From Climacium dendroides (Eukaryota; Streptophyta; Bryopsida; Hypnales; Climaciaceae), in assembly GCA_950106755.1 (NCBI GenBank), contig OX467082.1:36580001-36644000 (forward strand): 64,000 bases of DNA. The letters run 5' to 3'. Below are positions 1 through 12,396 of this stretch, piece after piece. The position numbers and the translations under genes were made by a program. The stretch's first letter is position 1. Every line of letters begins with the position of its first letter. A model generated the notes under the pieces. The model was not told the origin of the DNA. It made no database searches and saw nothing but the letters and a program-made list of their open reading frames with translations.

Positions 1-1686
1 CTCACCAGGAAACGCTCGCACTCTTCGCTCGTGGAGGAGGAGAGCTGCGACTCGGAGCTTGTGTTAGGGATTGGCGGTAGTCGAATGATCAGCAGTAGCC
101 GCGAGGGCAGCGAGTACAGAAATTCAAGAGCCTCCTCACCGCGAAAATCCCAGAAATGCGACCCGGGACTGGAATTGGTTTCGGCCGACTTGTGTTTGGC
201 GCCTCCCGTGGTGGCGCCCGAGTATTCGAGCTCGAGCTCGCAGCAGGAAGCGCCCTCGTCGTCCATGCTCGACGCACCTGCCGTCTCGCACTCCCATGTG
301 AGTCCCACGGAGTCGCATCTCTCGTTCCAGAAAATGAAGTCACAGGACGCGTCAAGAATGGAGGGTGTGACGTGCGTGGAGTCGGGATCCCGTTGCCAGC
401 AACCCGTGCGTTCGCTGCTCAATTTGGAGGTCATTAAGCGGGAGTGTGACGCCGTGGAGCGCGAGGAGCGCGACCATGACGACGACTCCAACAATCTCAA
501 GTCTTCGCGAACCCACGAATTGGGTCTGTTCCCGAGTGTCTTCGCGACCGACCTCCGGCGCAACGGCGAAGGCAAGAAATCCGAGGCTTCAGGGTTGCAG
601 CTCGTGCACTTGCTTCTCGCCTGCGCCGACGCCATCTCCAAGAACAAGATTGATACCGCGGCGCAGAAGTTGGAGGAGCTCTACTCGCACGCGTCGCTCT
701 TCGGCGACTCCATGCAGCGGATTGCCGCTTTCTTCACGGAAGGCTTGGCCGCCCGGATCGTGGGGAAGGAAAATCCCATGTACAAGGGTTTGATGCTGCA
801 ATCGCGCCTCGATGACTACCTCTCGGCGTTCACCACGCTCTACAAAGTCTGCCCTTACTTCCAATTCGGCCACTTCACTGCGAACCAAGCCATTTTGGAA
901 TCTGTGGACGAGCGCAGCGTGGTGCACATCATCGACTTGGACTTGATGCAAGGCTTCCAGTGGCCGGGCTTGATTCAGTCTCTCAGTGAACGCGAAGACG
1001 GCCCTCCGAAGCTCAAGATCACGGGCATCGGCACGAGCTGCACTTCCTTGCAAGACACGGGACGACGACTGGCGGCCTTCGCTCAAACTTACGGCGTGCC
1101 CTTCGAGTTTCACGCAGTAGTAGGCGAGCTGGAGGATCTGACGCCCATGGAGCTTGGTGTGAAAGCTGGGGAAGCTGTTGCTGTGAACTGCGTGATGCAG
1201 CTGCACCGACTCGGCAACGACAAGCTACAGCACTTCATTGGCGGGTTGCGGAACATCCATCCCGTGATGTTGACCCTGGTGGAGCAAGAAGCGAACCACA
1301 ACACGGACACCTTCATGGGCAGATTTGTGGAGGCGCTTCACTACTACGCTGCGGTTTTTGACTCTCTGGACAGTTCTTTACCCTTGGCAAGCGAGGAGCG
1401 AGCGAAGATCGAGCAGCTTTACTTTGCGCAGCAGATCAAGAACATCGTAGCGTGTGAGGGCGTCGACCGTACTGAGCGTCACGAAACGCTGGAGGTTTGG
1501 CAGCAGCGCATGGAGCTGGCTGGGTTTCGACAATTGCCACTGAGCTCTCATGCTGTCACGCAAGCCAAGCTCTTGCTCTCGCTTTCTCCCTGCGATGGCT
1601 ACCGCCTCTCGCAGCAGACCGGCGGCAGCATCTCTCTCAACTGGCAAGACCGGAGCCTCCTCACAGCTTCTACTTGGGTTGTGTAG
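1..1686 (+). CDS. GRAS-family transcriptional regulator, SCARECROW-like (5' partial)
   Basis: The frame is open from base 1 to a TAG at 1684-1686, so the start lies upstream of the window; 561 codons are visible. A low-complexity Ser/Glu-rich N-terminal part is followed by a complete GRAS domain. The first leucine-rich region begins LQLVHLLLACADAIS (base 595). The diagnostic VHIID motif is at bases 922-936, followed by LDLMQGFQWPGL. GRFVEALHYYAAVFDSL is the PFYRE-region block, and the protein ends in a SAW block, LLTASTWVV. The terminal LLTAS-W and the VHIIDLD-MQG-QWPGL wording resemble SCARECROW/SCL23 more than DELLA or SCL3 proteins; this subfamily call is by recall of consensus and is moderate. 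GRAS proteins are nuclear co-regulators; SCR members control asymmetric division and cell identity in vascular plants. The visible part has no intron, as is common for GRAS genes. The only ATGs visible in frame are internal, so no start is proposed. Confidence 0.93.
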   Translation, partial: LTRKRSHSSLVEEESCDSELVLGIGGSRMISSSREGSEYRNSRASSPRKSQKCDPGLELVSADLCLAPPVVAPEYSSSSSQQEAPSSSMLDAPAVSHSHVSPTESHLSFQKMKSQDASRMEGVTCVESGSRCQQPVRSLLNLEVIKRECDAVEREERDHDDDSNNLKSSRTHELGLFPSVFATDLRRNGEGKKSEASGLQLVHLLLACADAISKNKIDTAAQKLEELYSHASLFGDSMQRIAAFFTEGLAARIVGKENPMYKGLMLQSRLDDYLSAFTTLYKVCPYFQFGHFTANQAILESVDERSVVHIIDLDLMQGFQWPGLIQSLSEREDGPPKLKITGIGTSCTSLQDTGRRLAAFAQTYGVPFEFHAVVGELEDLTPMELGVKAGEAVAVNCVMQLHRLGNDKLQHFIGGLRNIHPVMLTLVEQEANHNTDTFMGRFVEALHYYAAVFDSLDSSLPLASEERAKIEQLYFAQQIKNIVACEGVDRTERHETLEVWQQRMELAGFRQLPLSSHAVTQAKLLLSLSPCDGYRLSQQTGGSISLNWQDRSLLTASTWVV

Positions 1687-4600
1687 AGCTTTATTCATCA
1701 TACAACATCCAGGACATACCGACCGACCGACCGTGTTTTCTTTCTTCATTTCCTTACTTTGTTTCACGAGGTGGAAGATCGACAGTATTCCAGGCATATG
1801 TAGCGTTCCTGATGATTTAGGGATTTTATGGAGACGGCCCCGATGCAGTGCGTGTTTGTTCTTGATCCCAAGCTATGGTCGTCTGCTGGCATGGTGTTTT
1901 TCATTCGGTCATCAAATCTTTGCTTGTGATTTTGGTCACACAAAGAAGCCAGACAGCAAAGCAGAGCTCCATAGCTTGGTGGATCGAATCAAGAGGCAGT
2001 GCGACTGGAGGCACCGGACAAAAAATATTCAAGTGGTTAGCGACAAGAGCCAGCATCTGGTGACTGATTAGCGTGTTCACCAGAGTGGGTTTGGGCTTCC
2101 ACATATGCAACAAAAAATACACAACACTACTACTACGGTTTCATGTAGCACAGCTTGTGATATAGCACACTGAATGAACGACAAGGATTGGCAACAGCGA
2201 GTGCGTCAGCGAGTGGCTTGGAGGCTTTTCGAATGCGATGGGATTTCTTCAGCTACCAGCGCTGCAGTTGCGAGCAGGAATTGTTTGTCTTGATTTCTGC
2301 ACAGCTCTTCTATCCTGATTGCTCTACATACACAAGATAAAGTGGACATCCACGACCAGCGGCGGCAGCAGCGGCTTCAGCTGTGCATCCAAGTTTTGTT
2401 ACGAGGACGTAGAAGACCATTCTTTTTCAGTCAGGACAACAACTCTTTGCAGTAATTTTGGCGTTTTATGTTGCTGCTTTCATGTGTAGGCCTTTGACAT
2501 TCCTAACGTTTTAGTAGTCTCATACCGATATGAACAGAAGAAACGTATTAGATAGAGGAGAGGGGAGGGGAGCCAGAGTAGTGTGGACACCTAGGGTCAT
2601 TTTTTTGGATTTGCGAAGTGTAAAGACACCATGATTGGCATCAGACCCATTTGTAAGGTAGACTCGGAGATTGTAGCTGTACAGATGCTTGTGAGCCTGG
2701 AATTCATCTCGGCCCGAGACAACATACAGAGCTTGATATTCCATAGCTTTGAACACTTTCACCCATGACATTCTTTGCGATCCGCTTTAATAAGAGACTA
2801 TGCCTTATATAGTCCATTTTGAACTGGCATCATCTTCTGTTCTGTTCCTTTCTTTTGCAGTTCTGGTCCTCTCCACGTTCCATCTGATTCTAACTCAGAG
2901 GCTTGTCTTCTTTTCGAGCTCGCTTGGTTTGAATCTTGAATTGCTGACGCTTCTTCTGCAGGTTTCCTTTTTTCTTCTTTTTTTTGTGATAGAAGCTGCT
3001 GTAACTTAGTCAGGCCTCAGCTACCGGTACTATCTACACACACAGTGACACAAAAAAGTCAAAATCGTCTCTGCGCTTCCCTGTCTCCACATGAATCTAT
3101 GTGCTGTGATTGTCCTTGTGGATGCTCATCTGCAACACACTGCCTTGGTAGTTAGTACAACACCATTTTGTCAGTGAGATGCTGTAACGTTCTGGTCGTG
3201 ACGTGGGAATAATAGTGGCAAGCCTACCATTGTACAATGTAGCTATTACCACAGTGGGGCAAATTTTCTCCTAGATGCAAGGCGAAAAACAGTTGCTGCA
3301 ACTAAAGGATCTTTCTTCTCGCTTGGTCACCAATAACAAACACAGATGTTACTGCCTGCCCGCATGCTCAAAAGATGCTGGACCACTTCAGTTCCGAAAG
3401 TGCAACATCTGACTGCGACTTTGAAACTTCCGTCTGCAAGTAAGTGCTTGCTCAGGAGTAGCCTTTGGTCAAGTGCTACTGAAGTTCGTACTTTACTTGG
3501 TTGTAGCCTTTGGTAGACCTGCGGAAGTAGTGCGAGATGGTGTTCTACTGGTTGGCAGTCCCAGTCTCCTTGGCTGATGGAAAGGCTCATTCAAACCGTG
3601 CAGCTTCTCTCACAGTTTCTGCTATTGAAAATTATTCCTTGTCAGTCTTATGTCAAGATTCCTCTGATTTTTTGTTTTTTCACATCCAGGCAACACGGGC
3701 CCAGTGAACTTAACGTAGCGCTGGCTCTTCCTGTTACGATTTCCAAGCACCTGTTTAAGTTGAAACCTCATCAAGATTCCTCTGTTTTTTCACCAGGTGG
3801 CGAGGCTGTGGATCGTCATGTTTAGCCTGCTTGACCAGGCAGGTACTTGCAAGGTTCGTCGTGACCTGCTTCAGCTTACACTGGTTTTTCAAGTTTTGGC
3901 AAAAGCAACATGTGTGTGTGTGTGTGCGTGTGGTGTAGTAAACCACTTCATCACGTTTCTCCAGCAATTTAAGACCCGTGCCCAACAACGGCGTAAGCTT
4001 CAGTTCTTCTTGTGACCTTCTATGAGCTGAGAATATTCCATCACTTGACACTCAAAAGCTTGAGTGGCTTTAAAAACACGGGTTTCAACTACATCAGTGA
4101 CGACGGTTTTTGATTTCGTACCTGTTCGCGACTCGAAATAATATTGAGCAATAGTGGGAGTAGTTGTTTTTTTATGTTAGCAATGAAGCTCCACCGGCCC
4201 TATGGTCGGATTGATGACAACTACCTTCCCATGAGTAGTTGACTCAATTCATGAGCTTCCAGAAGCAGCAAGGTTTAGTTTTCAGAGGCCGTGACGAGGC
4301 TGGTGACGACAACTGATGGTTAAAAAAAAATTCCAAAACTGAAGAGCAAGAGAAAGACAAAGTATTCTATTACAACTGGTAAGTACGATTTAACTCACAA
4401 GTTACAACCCAAGAGGATGTTCAGTTGTTTTGTCTTCGCATTAAAGTGGGCTTTTTTTTTTAACACGAAAGTGTCGAATGATGCGTTGAATTTTTAAAAA
4501 AATTGTCAACCACCATGCTTAATTCAATTCTTTGGTTATGTGACTGCAGGCCAGCAGATTGCTGACGTTGCAATTCGTTTTTTCAGGGTCTTTGTTTGTC

Positions 4601-5234
4601 TTCTCTTCTCCAGAGTTTTAACTTATTAACTCCCCCTGTTATTAAGCTTCGAGATGGAAGTGAATTTGCAATGAATTTGCAATGACTTTCAGCCTCATTT
4701 ATGAAGTCCAAAATAGAGATAAATAAAAAATCTCTCGGCCAACAGTTGGAAACTGCCACTGATTTTGGCGGAGTCAGGACAGCGGAGTCAACACTTCCAC
4801 AGACCTCCCTAATGAGGAAATGTCAACAATGGGAACTTAAAAACTTTAGTTGGAAGCATATAAATGGGGGGTGATTGGTGGAGATCATGTTCCAGGGAGT
4901 TCATTTATGCCTTCAAAATACTCTCCATTCATATCTTGGTCCAAGTCCAATGCAAAGGAAAAAAATGCAAGTGGGCCTGTAGACTGCAAGGGAGCCCTAA
5001 ATGACCGAGACCTTTTCTTCATTTGGGGAGGTTTTAAAAATTGGAGTATAAAATGAAAATATTTGGAGGAGTAATTAGGGGTTGATGGGTCAACAAAAAC
5101 TGTGAAATTTGAAATTTGAGGTAGTCTGCTCTTAAAAGCAGACCTTTTAAGAGCTGATTGCATTTCCAGGGGGAGCTAAACTCCCTGAAATATATTTCAG
5201 TAAATTTTCGTAGGAAGAAAAATGGAATCGGAAT
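1687..5234. other. 3' flank of the GRAS gene and intergenic spacer
   Basis: Probable 3' UTR just after the GRAS stop, including a short GACC microsatellite near 1718-1733, then spacer. A TG microsatellite lies at about 3910-3930. Short reading frames here (for example 2520-2771 minus and 2800-3009 plus) have no recognisable domain and are not called. A small hairpin, GTCTGC-loop-GCAGAC, lies near 5123-5145. Base composition becomes AT-rich from about 4300 onward. I see no convincing gene. Confidence 0.5.
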
Positions 5235-5420
5235 CCAACCCAAGTCGTTTCGTATTTTTTGGACTTTTTTGGAATTAGTTACGAATTTTTGAAGTTGAAA
5301 TGCTATAGCCACAAAAAGCAACCACCTCCTGAAATGTACACTGTTGGTACATTGAAGAAATGTATAGTGTTGATACATTGGAGAAAGCAAAATGTACCTG
5401 TGTTGGTGGGTGCTTTTAGA
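5235..5420 (+). repeat. Diverged copy of part of the 43-45 kb TIR element
   Basis: This stretch aligns by eye with 44160-44350, inside the TIR element nested in the solo LTR. Shared landmarks in the same order are TTAGTTA(C/T)GAATTTTT, AAGTTGAAA, and AAAGCAAAATGTACCT. It is therefore a dispersed-repeat fragment rather than unique spacer. The copy boundaries are approximate and no terminal repeat was identified here. Confidence 0.55.
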
Positions 5421-6355
5421 GTTGGGTTGCTTTTAAAGCATTGGTTGCCTTACGTCTACATTGATCATTGGTGGATCTACTAAAGGGTTCTTCTTTACCT
5501 CAAGGTTGGGGGTGGCAATAATTAATTAAAAAAATTTAGTTCCTTTGGAATTCATTTTTGTAAGTTTTCTTTCTCTACACGCCCCATACATGAAATCATT
5601 TTGAACCTTGGACAATAATCATAAAGCACCAAGCGACCATGCTAATTGTGTTGTTGAAAAATTAGCAAGAATTATTTTCTTCAACATACTTAATTGGATG
5701 TACTTCGTTTGTTTTTTGTAGCCCCGTTAATAAGCTCTTGAAAACATTTATAATCCATATTAATACTGGATGTTGGTTCTCTTAGGAGTTTAGAAATATA
5801 CAAAAAAGCACAACTACTACAATTATATCTTCTAAGTTCCAATACGACATTTCAATCCAATATTCTATAATAATCCTTCTATAACATTCAAGGAAATGTA
5901 AGAATCATTTGAGATCAAAGTGAATATAATTCACTTAAAAATTTGAATCTTAAAATTGAGGAGAAGTACAAAACTATATGAAGTATTTTTTGACAAAATC
6001 ACCCAATAGAACTAAGGGGTACTTGATGGAAGTCAAAGTTATTTTATTGCTAATAACTCTTCCATATAATTCAGATTTGTGAACTCTAATAATTTAGTGG
6101 TTTAGCAAGAAATCAACATCCTATAAAAAAATGTATTTTAAAAATAATTGAAATTGAATTAAAAAATGAACTAATTTTGTAATTTTTGCTTCAATTGACC
6201 TCAATGTGAAAATGCTCGTATTTTTAACCTCTCACATAAAATAGAAATGAGTTAAAATTTTGTTGATAATTTTTCAACAAGATTTTAAAGCAAGATCTTG
6301 AAAAAATGTGATTATACAATTTTGTGAATTATAAAAAGACCTTATAAATCTTTTG

Positions 6356-6460
<105 letters not shown>

Positions 6461-6998
6461 ATTTATTATGCATTGAATATCATTTTATAAAATCCAAATA
6501 AATAATTCACTTTAAATTGTTAGAAAGTATTATTTGAGCAACTTATCTAAACATCAACACCTAATATTGATGCGTTACAAACTTTGGTTTAAAATCAAAG
6601 ATATTTGTAATAACTTGGAAAATTTTAAGGTATCAAAATTCATTGAAATGAATTATTTATCATTATATATATGTAGTTTAAAAAAAATGGACACATGCTT
6701 CAATATAGCTACATGCTCTAATATATGTCTTGAACTTGTATTCAATATTTCAATTTACAAATGATGTATAAGTTTCAAAATCAAGACACTTATTGTATTT
6801 ATGAGCCAAAATTTTATATACACTTTTTGTAGTAAAGATCCAATATGCACATTAGGAATTCTTATTATTTTTTGTCAAATCAATTGGTTCATGTGCAATA
6901 AAATATCAAATCAATGCAAGAAAACTTCAATTATGATTGTAAATCATCCGTAATTGAAATTGGCAACATGACTTGAAATAACAATCAAAACCAAAGTT

Positions 6999-8200
6999 TT
7001 ATTTCATGGCGGCTTTCCATGCTTCAATATCTGGCATTGCCTTTTCAAGTATTTTTTTCCATGAAGGACGACTAGAAATGTCTTGCCACCATCCATTGAC
7101 ATATTTTCTTGTTTTCAACAATTCATGTTGAGATGCAATATTAAAATAGTAGTTGCAAACAGGTAAGTGGGAGATGTCAGCTAAACTAATGAAGTCACCT
7201 GCTAAATACTTGTGTTTAGACAATTGTGCATCATATACATCAAGGACTTTACTAAGTTTTTCCATTAATACCTTTACTGTGTTTGAATCAGGTGCCTTTC
7301 CATGGAATAGAGGGCCAAAAAGAACTTGGTTGACAAGATCCAACATTGGACCTATACATTCTTGACTCTCAATTTCCAACCACTGTTCAACCATAGCCTT
7401 GTCTTTTAAAGTTGTACCATACAATTTAGTGCCTTTATCTTGATACTTTTCACAAATATATCTCATACAAGCACGTGACTCTGTAATTCACACGTTTTAT
7501 AGTGACTATAGGGATAATTTAATAATAGATTTTATATTCTTTAAATGTACATGCAATGATTTTAGTTTTTTTTAATTATATAAAAATAGAAAATAATAAT
7601 ATTACCATATAATTTTAAATCTTCATCTTCAAGAACAGGAATTTGGCCAAATGGCTGCAAGAAAGTTAGATGTTAATATTTTTTGATGAAACAATAGTGG
7701 AATCTTTATAAGGTATCTTTATTTTTATAAGAGAAGAATCATATTTGTACATCAAATTAGTTTCAACCCTTAATATTGTATGTGAATTTCTATTTTTTTT
7801 GTTTAAAATATTTAATTGCAATTTACTACATCAATTATATATCGCTATTGATAGAAGATAGAGGGTGATAAATAAAGAAATTTGTACTTAAATTTGCAAT
7901 TCTTGTTAGAACAAGAATCAAGTAAAAATTTGCTTAGTCATCTCTCAATATTTGGTCATAAAAAAAATATAGTTTATTATATATTTAATCAATGACTTAA
8001 ATTTAGTCATTTGATTTCATTAATAAGTATTTTTTGCTAATTTATAATATGCAATGTACCTGCATGGCAAGAAATTCAAGCTTTTTTTGCTCTCCTTTCA
8101 TAATATCCACAAGAATCAATTCAAAATCAACTTCTTTTTCATACAAAGTTGCCAATATCCTACCCGTGGCATTTGAATACCACATGCCATAAATCTTCAT
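6999..8200 (-). CDS. GSTF: Phi-class glutathione S-transferase, 223 aa
   Basis: Three exons on the minus strand: 8200-8060, 7654-7606, 7480-6999. Junctions are CAG|GTACAT, TTGCAG|CC, TATG|GTAATA and TTACAG|AG; 141+49+482 nt give 223 codons plus TAA. The 49-nt middle exon is the layout I expect for phi GSTs. The N-terminal thioredoxin-like domain begins MKIYGMWYSNATGR, with Ser9 in the position of the phi catalytic serine. The glutathione-site block PFGQIPVLEDEDLKLYESRA spans exons 2-3. An all-helical C-terminal domain follows (KYLAGDFISLADISHLP). The family conjugates glutathione to electrophiles in the cytosol. The upstream in-frame ATG at 8230 was not used because it would add an 11-residue extension absent from the family. 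The gene is notably AT-rich compared with the other genes here. Confidence 0.93.
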
Positions 8201-8912
8201 ACTTGTAATTATTTTAATAAACAAGACCACTCATATAATGTGATTTTGGATTATAAAATAAAATTAACATCCAAGATTTACGAATAAGCAACAACAATTG
8301 TTGTCCTTTTATTACAATAGCAAGTATTTGGAAAAAAATAAGTTGAAGGAAAAAAATTTACATAAGATCATATATTGATTTTTAATATAAGTGTGAAACT
8401 ATTAATATCAACATCTATTAAATTTTTCATTATATTATAAATTTTTGTTTTGTACTTTGCTTCAGAATCTTAAAGATAGTTTAAAGATGCTTATTTTATA
8501 TTTGTGTGCCTTGTTTACATCATAAAACATCTAAAATTATGTATTCTCATATTTATTTTTTATAACACCTGTTGAATTCATATAATTTTTTTATAATTGA
8601 AATTTTGTAGTAGTCAAAATTTTGAAGAATATTGAGTTTTAAAGAATTTTTATTTTTATTTTTTATTTCTTAAAATAAAAATTTAAAAATCTCGTATTGA
8701 AAGAAATATAATAATTTTTTCAAATTTCAAGTGGTGCTACCTTTTAAGCAAGTAAGTTTGACAAGAAAATAATTCAAAACAATTTACTTGCATGGATGTT
8801 TTGAAGATTACATGTTTATTATGCCAAAAAATGTAGAAAGTTAAAATTCAAAAAATGTAAGCAATATGACCATTTGGGTGGACAATTCATTAATTCATTA
8901 ACTTTGAGCTAT

Positions 8913-9099
8913 AAAAGGTGGAGACTTTCATTAAAATGGCGATATTCCACGTGCCATTTTCACAGTGTGCCATTCCCACAGTTCAAACCGGACAGTCTGA
9001 AATCTATTAGTGTCCTAGATTTCAGACTGCCCGATTTGAACTTTGGGATGTCAAAATCACAGAATATTCACCATTTTAATGAAATTCCCCATAAAGGTT
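8913..9099. repeat. Long imperfect foldback hairpin upstream of the GST
   Basis: Two arms of about 85-93 bases face each other around an 11-base loop (9006-9016). The inner stem pairs CAGTCTGAAATCT with AGATTTCAGACTG perfectly. Farther out, TTCAAACCGG pairs with CCCGATTTGAA, and TTTCATTAAAATGG with CCATTTTAATGAAAT. It lies about 0.7 kb upstream of the GST start. It could be a MITE-like foldback or an inverted-duplication small-RNA precursor; the sequence shows the structure but not transcription. Confidence 0.75.
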
Positions 9100-9985
9100 T
9101 GAATCCCATTTTATATTTGAAACATCCACCTTCCTTTAGTTTCCAAGACCTCAATATCCCTTCTAATATTTAATCGGTGAAAATTTTAGACATACATTAT
9201 ATATACCAAAAATGAAAGAGATGATTTTCCAACCGTATATACCAACTTCATTTTTTGCAATTTACTTGAAAATTTGTCACTAATAAGTTGAAGTTTCTAT
9301 TTACTAATAATATGGAGTGGTGTTCAATATTGAAGTTTGAAGTGCAATATAGTAAGTTGAGGTGAAAACACCCCAAGCCATTCTTGTACCTCTTCTTGAC
9401 AAGTAGACTTTCATTGAAAGTATCCTCCAAAGTGTTGTTAAATTGTTCCTTTACTTAATTGCAATTACTTGATTGAAGATTTTCTAAATTTTGGTTTTAT
9501 GATCAAGTTATTGTATGTGACTTGTTTCAAATTCTTGAAGAGCTTCTACTTTTAAAATTTGTAGTAATTACATATCTCATATTTTCTTAAAATTTTTAAA
9601 ATTTTATGATTTTCAATTGCTAAGACCACAATAATGTTTTTTTTCTTGAAAAAGGTGCTTCTAATTGGATCCTACATTCCCACTCCAACCAACCTTTAAT
9701 AGCATTGTGTAGTATGAATGCATTTATAGATAGGATTTAGAAACAAGAGTCAATGCCATATTTAATCTCTTGTTAAGAAAGCCAACAAAAGCTTTAATTT
9801 GAACAAGGCAACAATTTTGTAACAGCAAATGTACATACTCCTTGAGGTCCTAGGAAAAAGAATTGGATGAAAATCTATCTTCTTATGTCCTCCACAAAAA
9901 GGCAAAGGCATTTATTGGATCTAAAATGTACTAACAATATGTACATTGTTAGTAGGTTATCTCTTTACATACTATTGCTTTTTAA

Positions 9986-10916
9986 CCCCTAAAGGACCAA
10001 AGCCTTATTTCTGCCAAAAAACACTAAAAACTGCCATTTCTGTAGCAAAGAGTAAAAAGATTTGAAAATTATTTTTTCTACACATCCAACCATAGGATCT
10101 TATACCTTACTAGTATGAAAATGTGTGGAAAAAATTTCAAATTTTTTGACAACATAGATTAAAAGATATTTGCGTTTAAAGTGAAAAAAACAATTTTTCA
10201 ACACCTTGTGGGACTGGATTATTTGACTTTGAACTTTTTTAACTTAAATTTTTTGCACTATAGAGTTTTGAGCTTTAAATCCTTGTTGTGGAAAATTGAG
10301 TTGAGAGTCTAGGGAAAAAGAAAATTAAAAAATTTAATTAATTTTCATGCTTAAAAAAACTATTAAGTAGAAATAGGTATGAGAATGAAGGAGAATCTAA
10401 ATTATTAATATCTTTAAGATGGAATTAAAATGCACTAATCTCATTGGTGAGATTGTTCTAGCAAGCAAACAAAATCATGTAAAATTTCTTTTTCAGAAAA
10501 ATTGTAAAAATTGCATTCAGAAATGAATTCTATAAGTTATTTTTTCAAGAAGATGCTTTAACTGCCCGATAAACGAGATTGTCCATAACTTTCTCATAAT
10601 AAGTCCAAATGGAGTGAATCAAAGCTTCCCATGCAGACAAAAATATAATCTACAAGAAAAAAATCCAAAAAAGAAAAATTCAAAATTTTGCAAATTTTTT
10701 TTTACTGCCCAGACTGCCCCCCGCCCCCTATTTTGAGCTTATTTGGTCATAACTTTTGTTTCCGAGCACCAAATGTGAAAAAAATTATATTCCCACAAAG
10801 CTCATCAATTTTTCTATCTTCAAAAAAAGTTTCAAAAACTCATGACAAAATTTCAGCCCGTAGGTACCTGCCCGAAATCCAATTTGTCCCCCGAAAAGAC
10901 AATGGTCCTTTAGGGG
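9986..10916. mobile_element. TTAA-flanked non-autonomous element, piggyBac-like ends (931 bp)
   Basis: The element starts CCCCTAAAGGACCA and ends with its exact reverse complement TGGTCCTTTAGGGG, and is bounded by TTAA on both sides (9982-9985 and 10917-10920). TTAA target duplication plus termini starting CCC is the hallmark of the piggyBac superfamily. The interior is AT-rich with no transposase reading frame, so it would be non-autonomous. Superfamily assignment rests only on the ends. Confidence 0.7.
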
Positions 10917-12396
10917 TTAACAAAGCTTGATAGAAAATGGGATTACAAAAATGGTTGGCTTGTAGACAGCAAAGTAGTTTAAGATTGTATTTGAAAATTT
11001 GCCTGAACCAATGGATATAAAATACGATTATTTGTCTTCAATGAAAATATGAGGAATATCCATGTTTAAAATGGGAGGATTATCATATGTATTTGCACAT
11101 GAATATCCAAGATTAAAAGTGTCATTCTTGAGGTACCTTGACGTTGTTGACTACCTTAGACATCTTTGAGCATGCTTCATGCAGAAGGCATGGGTGTTGA
11201 AAGGTAATTGGAAGGGGCTTCCAACAAGTGGTGTTTAATGCATTGACCAATAAATGAAGCTTAGAGTATTTACAAAGTAGTGAAAGAAGAAAGATTTGGA
11301 CACACATTCTAATTTGCTATGCAAAATATTAGCTAAACCATCATGAGCTTAGAAAATTTATTTAGTTAACTATATTTGTATGATATAGAGTTTTCATGTT
11401 TGCAACAAAACCATTAAAAACTTACATACATTAACTTTGATAATAAGCTAAGTACATGTTTTAAGAGTGCTATATACATCAAATTAAACTTCATTGGAAA
11501 CTCTAAATTTTTTTTAATGAGAGTAAGGTTTCCATCTAGCATTATTTCCAAGTAATCATTTGAAATTGAGTTTTCTTGAGAGTGACTACAAAGTCTTCAT
11601 ATGAAAGTTGTTTGTGGTATTTATTTCATTTAGACACATGATCTTTTACTATAATGGTGAATACATTTTTGAGTTGTAACTATTTAAAAATGCCCATTTC
11701 CTATATTATTTATCCACACCAAGTTCAAACTTATTGCATTGGATGTGTAATTCCCATATTCAAAATCATTCTTTAGGATTCTAAATCCAATTCATTCCCA
11801 ATTTCACTATATAGTCTTTTATTGTCCTTCCTTTTGCAACCACAAAGTGGTTGTGTGCACTTTAACTCCTATGTACTTACCCATCCACTAAATGAATAAT
11901 AGATATTGTGAAAAGTGTTCTTCATCTAATTAATATTCAATGAAGAAACTTCAAGGAAAATCCTGTCATGTATCAATGAAGACATCCTCATTCCATATTT
12001 GCCTCCACATTTGATCAAATTTAGAATGTCAATGGGCAAATTTTGCTTTGGTAAGTATGATTTGCCAAGACCTCTATTATTTATGACTATTATCTTGCTT
12101 TTGAAGTGGTTGTTTGATGTCTAAATTTGAATTTTTTTTGCACCTTATTAAAGTAATCTTGAATGTGCTTTCAATAATACAAATTTCAAGGTCTAATTAT
12201 ATACCATTCAAAAGTGAGAAATACTTTTGAAAGGCCAATAGACCATTATGAAGAAAGATTCTTTAAAACAAAGAAAGAATATTCAATATGAATTATATAA
12301 ATATGTTGAAGGAGTTCCAACAATTTACAATAAATTTTCAAAAGTAATCTTACTATCTGTAGATTGAGCACTTAGGAAAAAAGGGTTAAAATCATA

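Noticed and set aside
589..1206. Long minus-strand open frame (205 codons) opposite the GRAS gene
   Set aside because: It is the antisense shadow of the GC-rich GRAS coding sequence and has no domain.
2800..3009. Hydrophobic small open frame
   Set aside because: T-rich DNA gives Leu/Phe/Val by chance; no start context or homology.
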